In this document: positions 1 through 11,904 of the stretch, piece by piece
How positions within the stretch are numbered: the stretch's first letter is position 1
Layout of the letters: every line of letters begins with the position of its first letter
Assembly (NCBI GenBank): GCA_963922205.1
Contig: CAWUHX010000022.1
Coordinates: 682,001-746,000, forward strand
From: Romanomermis culicivorax
Taxonomy: Eukaryota; Nematoda; Enoplea; Mermithida; Mermithidae
Length of the DNA stretch: 64,000 bases
Direction of reading: 5' to 3'
Notes under the pieces: model-generated
What the model saw: the letters and a program-made list of their open reading frames with translations, nothing else
What the model was told of the DNA's origin: nothing
Database searches by the model: none
Made by a program: the position numbers and the translations under genes

Positions 1-119
1 TGCCAGACTTAAGGTCGATTTTCCAGCCTCGCCATGTCACATTTTACGCCATGTCACGTGTATGACATGTTTATCTTGGGAGAGCTGGGGAGGTTTGGGT
101 ATCTCATCAGGTAATACCG

Positions 120-540
120 TGTTTTAGACGTCACATTGATGGTGAACCATATCAGATTGATCCTATTACAGTGAGTAATAGGCTGTGACTCCTGATGGAT
201 ACTGGCATTTTCCCCAGGCTTCCCAAGTTGGCGTTGGGGCCTAACCTGGCAAATGGTAGCTATAGAGAGGTCTATAGTTGGTTCTCTGGTGTTGTCCTTG
301 GGGTCTTGCTGTAGGGTAATGGACAATGCTGCCAGGCTAGGTGCGACAATCCCCGAGTCCTACTCAGTGAGAGTGGGGACAGGGTCACCCGTAAAATGAC
401 CTAATTTGTGGGACCCGATGATGAACCAGACAGCCCCTTTTAGCCCGAACCTGAGAGGTGGAGGCCCTACTTATCTGTGGGAGCCTTGGGAAACCGACTT
501 AGGAAGGATTTTCCAACAAATAACCCACAAATAACAATAA
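120..540 (+). pseudogene. Possible retroelement remnant with a DTG motif
   Basis: One plus-strand frame stays mostly open for about 420 nt, with only a few stops. It contains LLMDTG (the DTG codons are 198-206), followed by a long tract without a recognised family match. DTG after a hydrophobic stretch is the active-site pattern of retroviral-type aspartic proteases, so a decayed retroelement is possible. No reverse transcriptase or integrase is visible beside it and the window starts just upstream. A chance DTG is equally possible. Confidence 0.2.
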
Positions 541-663
541 TCCCCTGAGAAGACGCACCTAGTCCTGTTTCTCAAGCGATTACGACGCAACGGGCCGCAA
601 GTCCCTGGATGCTTTCGGTCTTCTGGCACTGGGAGCGGGGATACGATCCTCAAAACGTCCTAG

Positions 664-719
664 TGGCGAGCGGCGGCGAGCGGCGGCGAGCGGGAGGGAG
701 CGGGAGCGAGCGGGAGGCG
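664..719. repeat. Short GC-rich tandem repeat
   Basis: Imperfect tandem copies of GGCGGCGAGC and GGGAGCGAGC lie in an otherwise AT-rich region. No coding capacity is evident. Confidence 0.7.
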
Positions 720-799
720 AAACTCCAACGTTTAATTCACGAACCGGGGCGGTCGGACACCTGGCACTGATGGGCAGCGGGTTACTGTAGACGGTGAGC

Positions 800-907
800 C
801 GCGGACGCAGTAAGAAATGCAAGGGTATGCAAATTTATTTAAAATAATAGGCGGCGGACGCAGTCGAGTATAAAAAAAATATGCAAATTGAGAAGGGCCG
901 CGGACGC
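800..907 (+). repeat. Duplicated GCGGACGC / ATGCAAAT block
   Basis: GCGGACGC occurs at 801, 854 and 900, about 50 bp apart. Octamer motifs ATGCAAAT lie at 827-834 and 881-888, and TATAAAAA at 869-876. The arrangement is a roughly 53-bp unit duplicated about twice. The octamer and TATA strings are seen directly. A promoter role is only inference, and no downstream gene was found. Confidence 0.45.
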
Positions 908-954
908 GAAGTTACAACCGGACGAAAGCTTGGTGAACCCAAGAATGAGCGAAA

Positions 955-1500
955 AACTAAAGAAACATGTCCTTTTAAGGACATGTTTGGCTACAGCTGC
1001 AGCTTGGGCGGAGTTTCTCGGCGCTCAAGCTAACTTCTGCAGCTAGACGCGATGCAGAAGATGCCTATGAGCACATAGACATTTTTTCGTTCACATGCGT
1101 TTAGCACTGAGGCCGGCTGCAGTGCCTATGCTAAGCATATAAACGTCTTTAGCTAAAACTTCTTAGCTAGTCGTTTTTGCGTAACAAAAACGACGCTAAT
1201 TTTGATGATAAGAGGTGCGTGAAGCGCACCAAAAATAGCCATGTGCTCGTGGAGCACGACTGGCGGAAGTTTTTAGCTAAAGGGCCTACTGTAGCCCGCG
1301 TTTGTAAAGAAATAAAAATACAACAAAACGAAACATAGAAATGCATGAAAAATATAAAAACGAACGTAAAATGCATGTGTAAAAATGAAATAAACGAAAG
1401 CATGATCGAGTAATAAACAAAACATGAAAAAATAACAAAATGTCGGCATGATCGGGATCACGTGACGTTGGAGAATTGAGCAGCACGTGACAGTGTCCAC
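955..1500. repeat. Hairpin-rich dispersed repeat, copy 1
   Basis: Successive short inverted repeats are visible: AAACATGTCC with GGACATGTTT, CGTTTTTG with CAAAAACG, GGTGCG with CGCACC, GTGCTC with GAGCAC, and GGGC with GCCC. An A-rich stretch with many ACGAAAC-like words follows. A second diverged copy lies at about 52080-52445, sharing GATAAGAGGTGC, the A-rich tail and the order of hairpins. No ORF of interest is present, so this is probably a non-autonomous transposon or an old structured repeat. Confidence 0.5.
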
Positions 1501-1724
1501 ACGTTCGGAAATGCATTGCAATAAAAATTCAGTTTCTTCCACATCAAAATTAAAATTTCGCTCTCGATTTTTGGCCGAAATTTCCATTTTTTACGAAAAA
1601 AGAACAGACGCAGACGGAGATATGTTCGAAAAAATGAACTGTCGAAAGTTTTCTGTGTTTTTGTGTTTTGTTGTTTGTTTTTTTTTGAGCAAGTCTACTC
1701 TTGCCCAAAGGTCAGATTGGATTT

Positions 1725-1910
1725 TAACACGAGTTAAATTTTTTAACACGTGTTAAGAAAACTTAACACGGATTAGCCAAGCGGCCGCTAATCTGCGTTT
1801 GTGCATACCGCTTAACTTTAATCCGTGTTAGCAATTTAATACGTGTTAACTAACACGGATTAAGTCCCTAACACGTGTTAAAGTTAGCGGCCTTCGTGCA
1901 TACGGGCCCT
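1725..1910. repeat. Cluster of TTAACACGTGTTAA-like palindromes
   Basis: At least seven copies of TAACACGTGTTA, TAACACGGATTA or close variants lie within about 180 bp in both orientations. GCGGCC, TGTGCATACCG and TTCGTGCATACGGGCCC also occur. Repeated subterminal words next to a GGGCCC-type end resemble the subterminal repeats of hAT non-autonomous elements. The outer ends and a target duplication were not resolved. Confidence 0.5.
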
Positions 1911-4900
1911 ATTGTTTTTATCATACTTCTACTTTTTTGTCATATCATTTCTTTCCATCTTGCCAAATATTTTTATGCCTAAAACTTACTAAAAACATTC
2001 TTCTTTCCTAATTCTATTTTTTTATCATAATATTTTCTGAATCATAATCGTCCAATTTCTTTCTTTCACTATTCTATCTAGCCACCTCCGCCCCAACTTA
2101 CTAGCTTTCATTGCATCACGTGACTAGCATTTATGATAGTTTTTATGTATCTTTTTCGATATATAAACGACATTTCTCGTTCATTTTTCAGTCGGTTTTC
2201 GCTCCCTTCGCTTTTCCCATTTCCTCGACTGGCCACTGTCTTTCCCTTCCCCTGTCCCATCTGTCCGCCTATAATTTCTGCCCGTTCCAATATTTTCTGC
2301 TCGTTTTATGTCATTATTCTATTGCATATTCTATCGTCTTTTTATATTTTGTATATAAAACTATTCTGTATGTTTTACATATAAACGTCCTCAATAAATT
2401 ACAAAACCCAAATCGGTCCAATCGTCTTTTGGGTTCATGGGAAATATAGAAACGTCCATCCCAACCGATATATAACTAAGAATCGTTCATTCTCATCGTT
2501 TATCGAATACCATCTCGAGTCGACTACAGTAAAACAATTGAAGTCCAAATACTCATTACAATTTCTCATCATTCTCGGTTCTATGATTCATAAGACTCGA
2601 GTATAGACTTCGTTCAATTCTTAAATAGCACACATTCTGAAATCACTCTGTCATTTTCTCACAGAATAAAAACCACAGGTAAGTTCCTCATTTCGAACAG
2701 CCCTGCAGTAAATAAACGTTCGATCCCGCCAGTCCTGCTACAGTAACCTGTAATCTATGTAATACAAACCCCATACCAAAAACCTTACAAAAAATAGAAA
2801 AATAAAAAGCGCAAAAGAATAATAAAAATCAATCATTCCTGCATGGTGCAGATAGAAGCTTGCAAAAAAGCCTAGTCTAAAGATTTTGGGCTCTTGCTTC
2901 AATTTGCTTCTCATTCCAACGATTAATAGCTCTTGAATTGCTGAGAAATATCAATTCATGTAAATTGATTTTGAAAAATTGAATATATCGACTATTCATT
3001 CACATAGTGCTATATACAGGATCCAGATCTGATCTGGGTCCGGTTGGGCCTGCTGTTTAGGACCCAGATTCAAAGTGAATTCATCCTTTCCCTAATATTC
3101 GGGGAATCGGAACGTTCAGGGAATAGGGACTAATGCATTTTTCGGGGAAATAGGAAATTTATTCATTATTCGGGGAATCGGGACCTACGGGGAATATGGA
3201 CTTTCGGACAATCGCAATATTTGCGGAAAAGGGACGTTGGGGGAATAAAGACACAATCGAAATGTGCGAATACACTTGCTGTAGGAATATGTTTACACCT
3301 ACTTTGCATATTCATAATTTTTACAAATTCATGCTTCCATTTCAAATCGAGTGATCAACTTCCTAGTAAATCTTCCTGGAAAATTAAGTAATCAATTTGG
3401 CAAAATAATTTGACAAGTGTCAGAATTCACCATTCAAGTGAAAAATATGATCTAACTACATATATGGATGTCACAGTATGCAACAATATGTAACAACAAC
3501 AGTATGCTGCAACATTAGAACACATAACTTGTTCGAAAATTTCGGTTCAGTTGAAACTTTACAAAAACCTATTCATAGTTCAAAGGTAGTACCGCGCGGC
3601 GCCGCTTTTTAGTATGGATAGAACAACCGGCGCCCGCGGTGAAGTATGACAGAGCCTTTAGGTGTCAAACACGGCCCCATCCAGTTCCAAAAGTGGGCAT
3701 CGTGGTGGTTTTTCTATAATTTTGGCATGAAATTTAGCACTCTTCTACAGTATAAAGTTTTCAACTCCATGGAAATTGCGTACAAAGTTAAACCTACCGA
3801 GGCGCGCCGTTTATTATTTTCTTTGTTCGTTCGGTGCGCCGTTTATTAAAATTTTGCGCTTCATCAGGCCACATTTTATCGAATATTGTTTTTTATTTTT
3901 TCGTGGAATTTCAACAAGCAACGTTTCATCCTCAAACAAGCACATATAATTTAAATCAGAATATAACTCAATCAAATTTTCATTATATTCTTCTTCAGAA
4001 CCATGATCATTGAGAGTAATTTCTTAAATACAAAGAGTACTTCTTTCTATTTTCGTGACTTGTAAGATTCATCTAAACACTGCATTTCAAAGAGACTGCG
4101 CAAAAAATCAATAGAAAACACTGAAAATCACTGCAGTCAAAATGGACTTCAAAAAGCATGTCATTCCTCAAATAAGCGCCTTTTATTCGAATAGATACAG
4201 TACTTTTTGGGCGGCCGTTGCGTCTCTCAAACGAGATAAATTGACTACAGTAAATAGGCTTCCCAAAAACAATGAATTTTATCTGAATGGCGGAGCTACC
4301 GCTGACCGGTTAGACAGTTTATTTTTTCGACGAACATGTATGGAGCTTCATATCAATTTTATTTAATGGCGGAAATCATTGTAAAGACAGCATAATGAAT
4401 CACGTGGGTTCAAAACACAGGATGCTATAGCGCGAAAGTGCGAACCATATATGCACATGCGGGGTTTCTGACGGGGTCTAGAGACTCTCGAAAATCATTC
4501 TTTATTCCCTGCAGATTTGGCCTGACCCCGGTACAAGACGACTTTTGGATACAAAATTCAAAATTTTCTTAGATTTTTCAAACAAATTACGTTCTCTGAC
4601 CCCTGACAGATTTTTCGTCTTGCGCATACAAGGTACGAACAAAATTTTAATTTGACATTCCAGCTAAACATGTAAAACTTAGTTCACAAAAATGAATAAT
4701 GATGAGTCAGCTCACAATGCGATACAAAATCTCAGAAGCAACATGAGCTGTTGCAATTCACATTTCATGGAACGTATAAGAACAGACCTTTTTCGCATAT
4801 GTTTGCCCGCATCGTGCAAGCTCCTCCGGAAAAGTTTTCGCATCGAGAAATTTTCTTCTGTTCCAAGTGGAAATCATGCAAAAATGATAATGAATTGTAG

Positions 4901-5604
4901 ACTCAAAAAACCATCAAATCCAACTACCCAAGTGTTGTCTTCTAAATGTATGTTGTTATTTTGAAATTACAAAGTCACGAACAATATTATTTCGGAATTA
5001 ATCAGCAAAAAAAACTTTTGTAACTAATTAACCAGAGTATTCTCGAAATTTCGAGCTTTTCGAATAATGTCAACATAAAGAACTAAGGAGAACGTGAAGC
5101 GCAGGACGATAAGTAAACTAGCTACGGCGGCACTGGAGGTAAGTCATGTCTTCTTTTAAATCGCATGGAATATCGAATAAATGTAAGATGAATCTCAAAG
5201 GTTAGAAAGTACACGGCAAACAATTGATGGAAACGGAATATTTTTAGCAAGTATTTTTTGGAGTTCTGCAGTTTACTTCTACAGTTTTAGGGTTCAACGA
5301 AAATCGCAAAAATATTCTTTTCCTTCACGAAGTATAAAACGTACATTTTTTTTGCCAACTTCTTTGACAAATTTGGGAGTTCTTCTACTATTCAGACCAA
5401 ACTCTCTAACTTTTTAAACCTAAGAATTATTGCCCGGGTCTCCGTGAATTGCTGACATTATGAGAAGCGGATTATGTATCTACGCTTTAAAATTTTGCAA
5501 CCAATACTCTAAACAGGCTTACAAACTAATCCGTTTGAATGAGATGCATTAACAACTGGGTATGCGTGGAAATATACAGTGGCGATATTCACGGACGCGT
5601 GACT
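1911..5604. other. AT-rich non-coding stretch, no gene recognised
   Basis: Only short ORFs without family resemblance occur here. Two strong splice-donor-like strings are present on the plus strand, CCACAGGTAAGT near 2676 and TGGAGGTAAGT near 5140. Between 3098 and 3250 there are six or more degenerate copies of CGGGGAATAGGGAC. The stretch may contain untranslated or decayed exons, but nothing could be assigned. Confidence 0.5.
3098..3250. repeat. Degenerate CGGGGAAT repeats
   Basis: Roughly six to eight copies of the word GGGGAAT followed by A/C-GGGAC occur in 150 bp with irregular spacing (for example GGGGAATCGG, GGGGAATAT, GGGAATAGGGAC). Confidence 0.5.
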
Positions 5605-8600
5605 TCATTTTTTCTCTTCGTTGGAACAAAAATAATATTTCCTAACTTGCTCCAATGCATCGCACCATTCGTAGGCTTTGCTAACCGGATCTTGCAAATA
5701 ATATGTTCTGTTCGGCTGCAGAAATAATACGAAAATGTCAATCGGAAATGAAAAATGAAAAAACTAACCGTATGAACGAAAAATATTTGGAAATTTTTTC
5801 CTTCGATTCGCATTTCTTTACTCCTAAAGTAAAAAGACAAATAATATAAAGTTTGAGCAAAACATTTCGTGATTATACCACGGAATTTGTCCTTTGAATT
5901 CCATGTTAGCCGGATCGACGTAATAAAGATGAGGACCTTCGGTCAAAAGGAACATTCTTCTCCTGGCAAACAGACCCTGACGAGAATGAAATAGATTTTT
6001 CAAGAACAAAAATATCGAGTCAACAGTCAGGAGGAAAAGAGGTTTTAAAAAGCACTATAATGAGGTTTCATTTCTGTGGCTTATTTTTGACAATATTTTG
6101 ATTTTCTTATGTACCTTCCTTTTATCAAGTAGGCCCATTTTAATAATCAAGTTGTCTTCGACAAATCTATGATAAACGTTTTCTTTCCTTTGTTGTTCCA
6201 TCCGTTTTCCCCGATCGGCTTGACTAATATTCAAGATATGTTGGGGTTCCGAAGATGTGTTACTGAAAATAGAAATTTTGATGGTACAAAATATTGAGCC
6301 AGTACAAGTACTGAAAATTGACGCATCACTCGTATTGAGGTATTGTTATTGACTAGAAAATACAATTTTTTCTTGATTTCTATGATATAAATATAATATT
6401 TTCAATAGAATACCCTTTTCTTATCTCGAATTCGTGTTTCATAATGAAATTCGATGCAAAGACGAAATCAAACTATGACTTAAGATTTAAATAGGTTTAT
6501 GTATTTTAAGGCTTTGTGCAGAATTTTTTTCGGTGATTTCTGCACTGGTGCAGAATTTTTGAGTCATGTGTTTGATCGCATATATTGTTCTATAATGTGT
6601 CAGTCATTGATTTTGAACTTTTAAAATCAATTATTTTTCTTATTTTAAGACTTTAAGATGTCTAGTCAATAAAAGAATGAATAAAATTTTGATGATATGT
6701 GTACGCACCAAACATCCTCCCATTCAAGCCCCAATAGCCGAGTAATCTGTTTGTCATCTAAACCGGACTGCAAATTTTCCGGAACCTGAAAAAAGCGAGG
6801 ACGTTTAATGTATTAATGCCCGATTCCATTTTCAAGATTAATGTCCTAAATGACCTTGTAATGGCTATGGAAAGACTGCGAGCCACTCGTTGCGGGCAAA
6901 TAAGGTAAAATATCAGGCGGCCTTTGATTAGGCAAATTAGACCAATCAATACCGTCGAAAAATTCGTGTTTTTTCAGCTTATCTACGCCTCCATTGCGTT
7001 CATCTCCCAACCTTTCGCTGGGCTTTAATTTCTGAAATGACTTTCATTCATATCACCTTAAAACTTGAGAGACGTATTACGCAAGCATGCACGACAGTAA
7101 GCAGAAAAGAGAATTTTCTCAGAAAGTTTTAATTCTTAATTTATGACAATAATACACCAATATTTCTAAAAAATCGAAGACGTCAACAACTTCATCAGTT
7201 CATTAATCAAACTCGAAAAATATGAGTTAGGCGCAAAAGTCCGGAGATGAAACAACGGGAATGGAAAAATTGTCATATATTTTGTTTCAATTGAGATAAA
7301 ATAATATCTTTTGAATGTTAAAAATTCAGTTAAAACTACTGTGAAACTAATGTCGAATGAAGATTTTAACCTGACACGTTTAAAATCTATCAAATTTCGG
7401 AGAGCCTGATACACTACGATTTTTGGCATTTTATTAAGTAATACAATACGTTCCGAAACCAGAGGTCTTACTCAGCTTTACCAATAAATCTTGCACAAAT
7501 TTCATGGACGTATCAAGGAATCCGTCGGGGAAGGAATAATCTAACTTTTGAATTTTCTGCATTTTCAAATACTCATTTCTGTAAACAAAGAAAGAATAGC
7601 CGTATTAGAAGTTATTATTGATGCGAAACTTTTAACCTACGGCGCTCTAAATGGAGGAAGACCCGACAGCATTTGATACACGATACAACCTAACGCCCAG
7701 TAGTCGCAGCTAAGCATAAATTAGATAACCATATGAAACAAAAATAACATTAACTCAATAACTTATCACCTGAAACCAGCTTCTTGACCATTTATAACTT
7801 CCGGACTAACGTATTCGGCCGTTCCAACAAACGAGCATTGTCGTTTCTTTCTTTCCAAAATTTCTTGATTCGGAGGTAGTAATGGTGTTGGCCCTAAAGG
7901 TCCGTCTATACTACACATCAGCGGCACGGCAACCACCAATCAGAATCCGGTGCCCGAGATCGTGACCAAACACATTTTACAGCACGATCTGATTGGTCAC
8001 GCACACCGTGACGTGGAATATAAATAGATTCTAACACACCAAAAAAATCAGTCGTATATCAGTTGAAAACGTACCCTCACGCAACTTATCGAATCGACAG
8101 CATATTTTACTGCACCATATGGACGGAAAGCAAGGGAAAATTTCAACTATTCAATCAAAAATGACTTTTCTGGAGCTAAAGTGGGCCGAAAAGAGTTCTT
8201 TTTTGCGCTTAGCTAGCATTGAAATAAAAACTATCAATCGCGGTGCATACGAGTAATTGTTAAGCGTTCAGACTAGGTACGTAATTTCAAAATTCAGCCA
8301 CCAACGGAGCACAGGGAGGTTAGGGAAATTTCTTTATGGGTGGGTTTAACGATTTCCTAAAATTCTAGGAGAGTCATTGAAAAAAACAAATTTTGATTCT
8401 ACCGCCTAAAAAGTCCCAAAAAGAATTAAAATACAGTAATTTTTGTATGAAAAACATTAAAATATGTATTTAATGACCTAAGCACCAAAAATAATGTTTT
8501 TGACTTTTTTGTTACATAAATTGAAATTTCCTAATAAAAAATTGACAAGTTTTACCTTTTCGGTCATAAGGAACGTGCTTCCTGTGGTCGGTAATCTCAA

Positions 8601-10401
8601 TTCAGAAATACGATTTTTAAAAATCCAGGAGGATTAACCGCACAGCAAGCCATATGACCGACGATTTTTAGGGGATGAACTCTTACAGGTTAATCAATTG
8701 TTTTGAACAAGAACTTCAGCCCATAATTGAGGTCGTAATATTGCGTCATGCGCTTATAATGGTCACCAAATTCAGCAAATTTAGGGGGTCATTGAACGGT
8801 AAAATTTCGAGTCTTTCGTATAAAAAGTCCGAGAAATGGGTCAGAAATAGTAATTGTCCAAAACAGCATTATGGTACAAACATACCTGTAAGACCTCCGA
8901 CCAGTTGGGGGGGGGGGGGGTAAATCCGAAATTTTGGGGGAGGGGGTAGGAAAAAGTCGAAATTTTTCCCAAAAAAGGCCAAAAAACATACACTTTTTTG
9001 AAAATTTTTTTAATTTTTTCCAAACTGGGGGGGGGGAAATGATTTTGGGTATAGGGTTGGCCGAGTTGGGGGGGAGGGCCCCCCCCAACCCCCCCAAGTA
9101 CAGGTATGGGTACAAAAAAACTACGTTTTTGATCTTTTTTTGTTCAAAAATTCCTGTTTTTAGGACAATTTTCGGCTAAACTTTGAACTTTTTGCGTTAA
9201 ATAGACAGCCTCAAACGCCATTTTACCGTCGCCAATAAAAAAAACTTACGATCCGCTTCATTTTCAAGGATTTTGGTCGATCCGAAATCCGACACTAAAA
9301 TGTGCATTTCGTCATTGAGAAGTATATTCTCTGGTTTCAAATCTCTGAATGAAATTAGAAATTTTGGTTAATGACTTGGACACGGCTACGGTAATGGACA
9401 CTTTATTGACTAATTCAGTCAGCCTGAAGAATTTCACAAAATTTTCAATTTTTAATATAATTTTGACAAGATGTAAGTCACTATTTTTCGATGAGTTGAT
9501 TCAATTTTTTAAGAGAATTTGTAGAATCAAAGCAGCCTATTCGAGAAGCTGGGCGAAGGTGAAAAACTCATAACATGATGGTCCAACTGATTAGAATAGG
9601 AAAAACCTCTAACCTATGAATGATATTTAATTTGTGCATATGTTCCAGAGCGGCTACAATTTCAGCGGCGTAAAAGCGAGTGACATCTTCGTCGAAAGAT
9701 CCCAATTTGTTTAGATACGTCAGAAGTTCACCGTTTCCGGCCAAATCCATTACAAAGTCTAACGTAAAAATGTAAACAGATACAATAGGAATTTAGGCGA
9801 AACGCCACATAAATAATAAATATTACATAGCCGATCCCTATCCTGGAAAGCATAATTAAGTTTAACAATGAACGGGTGCGGATGTCGCGTCAAAATAGCC
9901 ATTGCATGTCGTTCACGATAAACATTCTCAGATTTCTTCTCTCTCAAGATTAATCGTATTTCGCAAACTTTGACTAAAAAGGTTCAATAACTAAACTTCT
10001 AATCCACAGTCACCATAAAGGATGGAAATTTTGAATCATTAGTTTTCACGACATTCATTATCAATTATTTTATACGAGAAATTACGAATAAAACTACGGA
10101 TCTCTGAAGCTAAACAAATTTAGAAAAGCTATTTCTCCAACGACCGAAAATAGTGTCGTAACTTACTAGCGTGCTGCTTGCCAGTGCAAACCTCTTTGAC
10201 TCGATAAACGGTTGAAAAAGAACCTTCGCCGATCATTTTAAGAAAAATAAAATCGTCGGCAGTTCTTTTATTCGAATTAATCGGCGGTTTAAATTCATCG
10301 GCGCCGTCTAACGTTGACAACGAAGCCGACGAAGATGAGCCATTTTCGGAGCAATTTAGAAAAGAAGACGCTGGCGAAATATCACCATATCGATAGTCCA
10401 T
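5605..10401 (-). CDS. PDPK1: 3-phosphoinositide-dependent protein kinase 1 (PDK1)
   Basis: This AGC-family serine/threonine kinase phosphorylates activation loops of AKT, S6K, SGK and PKC at the PIP3-bearing plasma membrane. Thirteen coding exons (minus strand): 10401-10167, 9973-9827, 9758-9614, 9344-9250, 7893-7770, 7709-7641, 7578-7482, 7031-6855, 6785-6709, 6262-6115, 5976-5879, 5823-5769, 5715-5605. They sum to 1578 nt, giving 525 residues against 556 in human. All introns are GT-AG and phases join without a stop. Visible motifs are GEGSFS (58-63), the catalytic lysine in AIK (about 80), HRDLKPEN (175-182), DFG (195-197), [12 protein letters not shown] with Ser about 228 equivalent to human Ser241, and a C-terminal PH domain from about 428 with RKGLFARRR and [13 protein letters not shown]. 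An in-frame TAA lies just upstream of the ATG, supporting this start unless a 5' exon is spliced at CTTCAG. The protein ends soon after the PH-domain helix. It appears intact. Confidence 0.96.
7936..8052 (+). promoter_or_regulatory. Promoter-like block inside PDK1 intron 4
   Basis: On the strand opposite PDK1 there is CCAAT (7936-7940), inverted CCAAT (ATTGG, 7992-7996), GTGACGTGG (8009-8016), TATAAATA (8019-8026) and TCAGT (8048-8052). The A of TCAGT is 31 nt from the start of the TATA string, the spacing expected for a TATA/initiator core promoter. An ATG at 8119 opens a 45-codon ORF without recognised similarity. The arrangement is seen directly; activity is inference. Confidence 0.35.
8881..9108 (+). 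mobile_element. hAT-type MITE with G/C tracts (in PDK1 intron 4)
   Basis: This 228-bp element has terminal inverted repeats CATACCTGTA / TACAGGTATG and is flanked by the perfect 8-bp duplication GGTACAAA (8873-8880 and 9109-9116). Interior landmarks are GACCTCCGACCAGTTGG, long G runs, TTTCCCAAAAAAGGCC, CCAAACTGGGG, and a GGCC-centred G/C palindrome near the right end. An 8-bp duplication and short inverted ends fit the hAT superfamily. It sits in intron 4 and leaves the splice sites intact. Confidence 0.9.
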
Positions 10402-11138
10402 GAACTGAAGTTCAAAATTATATTAAAATAAACAACTTGAAGCCAACTGTGACACCGTTAGGAGCTAATAGATACTCGAGGCACATCAGTGATCTATGAT
10501 GACTGAAAGTTCAGATAATGCGTTTTTTAAGATTTTGGGTAAAAAATTGTGTAACATGCATACATGTAATCGCGGGAGTACTACAGGAAAACCACGGAAA
10601 TCATTGGTCATTGGCTAAGCATGCTGGTGATCTCCCCAAGATTTGTCATTTATATGGAAAGTAGGGCTAACTGTACTAATACCAACTTTTTCGATGAAAA
10701 GGTAGCTAAATGTTAATCTTCTGGTAGAAAATACTCACTTTTAAACAAAAAGTAGCAGACCATTTTTTCGTCGATTCGCACCATAAATAGATAGATTTAT
10801 GATTTTTTAGACAAAAATTAATATTTTTTGATGGTTTTTCGGACCCTTTGACGGAAGATTAGACAGATTATAAAGTCATCGATTGAATTTTATTATCTTC
10901 AAATATAAAATGATATGAGTAAAAAATTTATTATACGACGGTTTTAACTAAACGCGAAAGGCGCTATAGCTAAAGAAATTAGCGAACTGAGAAAGGTATC
11001 AGATTAACCTTTTTGAGTCTATGAGAAAATTTTTTTGCACTTTTGGCGTTTACAGCACTTTCATCGACTCTAAATTTAGGTGGTTCAACCGTTCATCATG
11101 ATGTAATGTAGTATCATAACCTAGTATCCCTTTAGTCA
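10402..11138. other. Upstream flank of PDK1, no gene recognised
   Basis: AT-rich sequence immediately 5' of the PDK1 start. It may contain the PDK1 promoter and a 5' untranslated exon, but no TATA or initiator arrangement could be assigned with confidence. Confidence 0.5.
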
Positions 11139-11140
11139 GG

Positions 11141-11600
11141 GCCGTAGCCAGGAATTTTTTAAGGGTGGTGGCGGACCGAGCAAAAAAAATTTTTTCCGGC
11201 GCATAGCGCTGGGAAAATTTTCAGGTTTTTACATTATAAAAGACTGGAAGCGAATCTTCATAACAACAATGAAAACAAAATGGAATCCAATCAAACTAAT
11301 GGGTCTTGATACGTTTCTTATTTCGACGCGTGGCGCCGGGAAAATGTTTGGATTTTTGCGTTCCAAAATCCTGGAAATGAATGTTCGCAACAATTGCTCA
11401 TGGATAGAAGCTCTAAATATACAGTCTTAGGATGACGTTTTTATCCTTTTTCAATGCGGATTGCGGAGATTCACATTTCAAAACGTTTGGAAAACTTTAA
11501 ACGAAGCGAAAGAATAAAATTTCAAGAAGTAATGAAATCTCGAATATCAACAAATTATTGACTCTTAACTAGTGAAAAAATAGATGAAGTAATTCCATTG
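11141..11600 (+). mobile_element. Left end of a CAGGGCCGTAGCCAGG-type element
   Basis: The string CAGGGCCGTAGCCAGGAATT resembles one end of hAT-type elements and matches the start of the MITE at 16965. A copy of the GCGCCGG-AAAATTT repeat follows at 11190-11350. I did not find the matching right end, so the extent is uncertain. Confidence 0.35.
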
Positions 11601-11609
11601 ATAGAAACG

Positions 11610-11890
11610 GTTGAAGGCCAATCAGTAAGTGGAAGTATATATGCTAACGGCCGCGCCGGATAGAAAACAATGACTGTTATACACATGAACGGCGCGAAGC
11701 GACGGAAAATTTTGAGGTTTTGACATTCTCAAGTTCCCCAAAATGGATCGTTTCGGTTTTGGACTAAAAAAATTGATTTTTTCGAGTACAAAATTTTGTT
11801 GTTAATAAGAACTATGCTTAAAATTTTTTCCTCATTTCGAAATTTTTTTTTCAAAAGGCCCTATTTGAGGAAAGGACGGTGTTCCAAGCG
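11610..11890 (+). repeat. GCG-hairpin dispersed repeat, copy A
   Basis: Shared landmarks in order are ATGCTAACGGCCGCGCC-GATAGAAAAC, GGCGCGAAGCG-CGGAAAATTTTGAG, AAGT-CCCCAAAATGGATC, GGTTTTGGA, TTTTTTCCTCATTTCGAAATTTTT, and AAAGG-CCCTATTTGAGGA. Other copies are at 11905-12005 (partial), 13935-14225 (reverse), 23885-24140 and 35395-35565. No coding capacity is evident. Confidence 0.65.
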
Positions 11891-11904
11891 CGGCAACTGT
11901 TGAA

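Noticed and set aside
7640-7642. In-frame TAG at the end of PDK1 exon 6 as an inactivating stop
   Set aside because: The donor GTAGGT lies just before it (exon ends at 7641). With that donor all phases fit and the total is a multiple of three.
8119-8256. ORF as a histone gene behind a TATA/CCAAT promoter
   Set aside because: The 45 codons have no histone fold sequence; only the start MDGKQGK looks vaguely histone-like.
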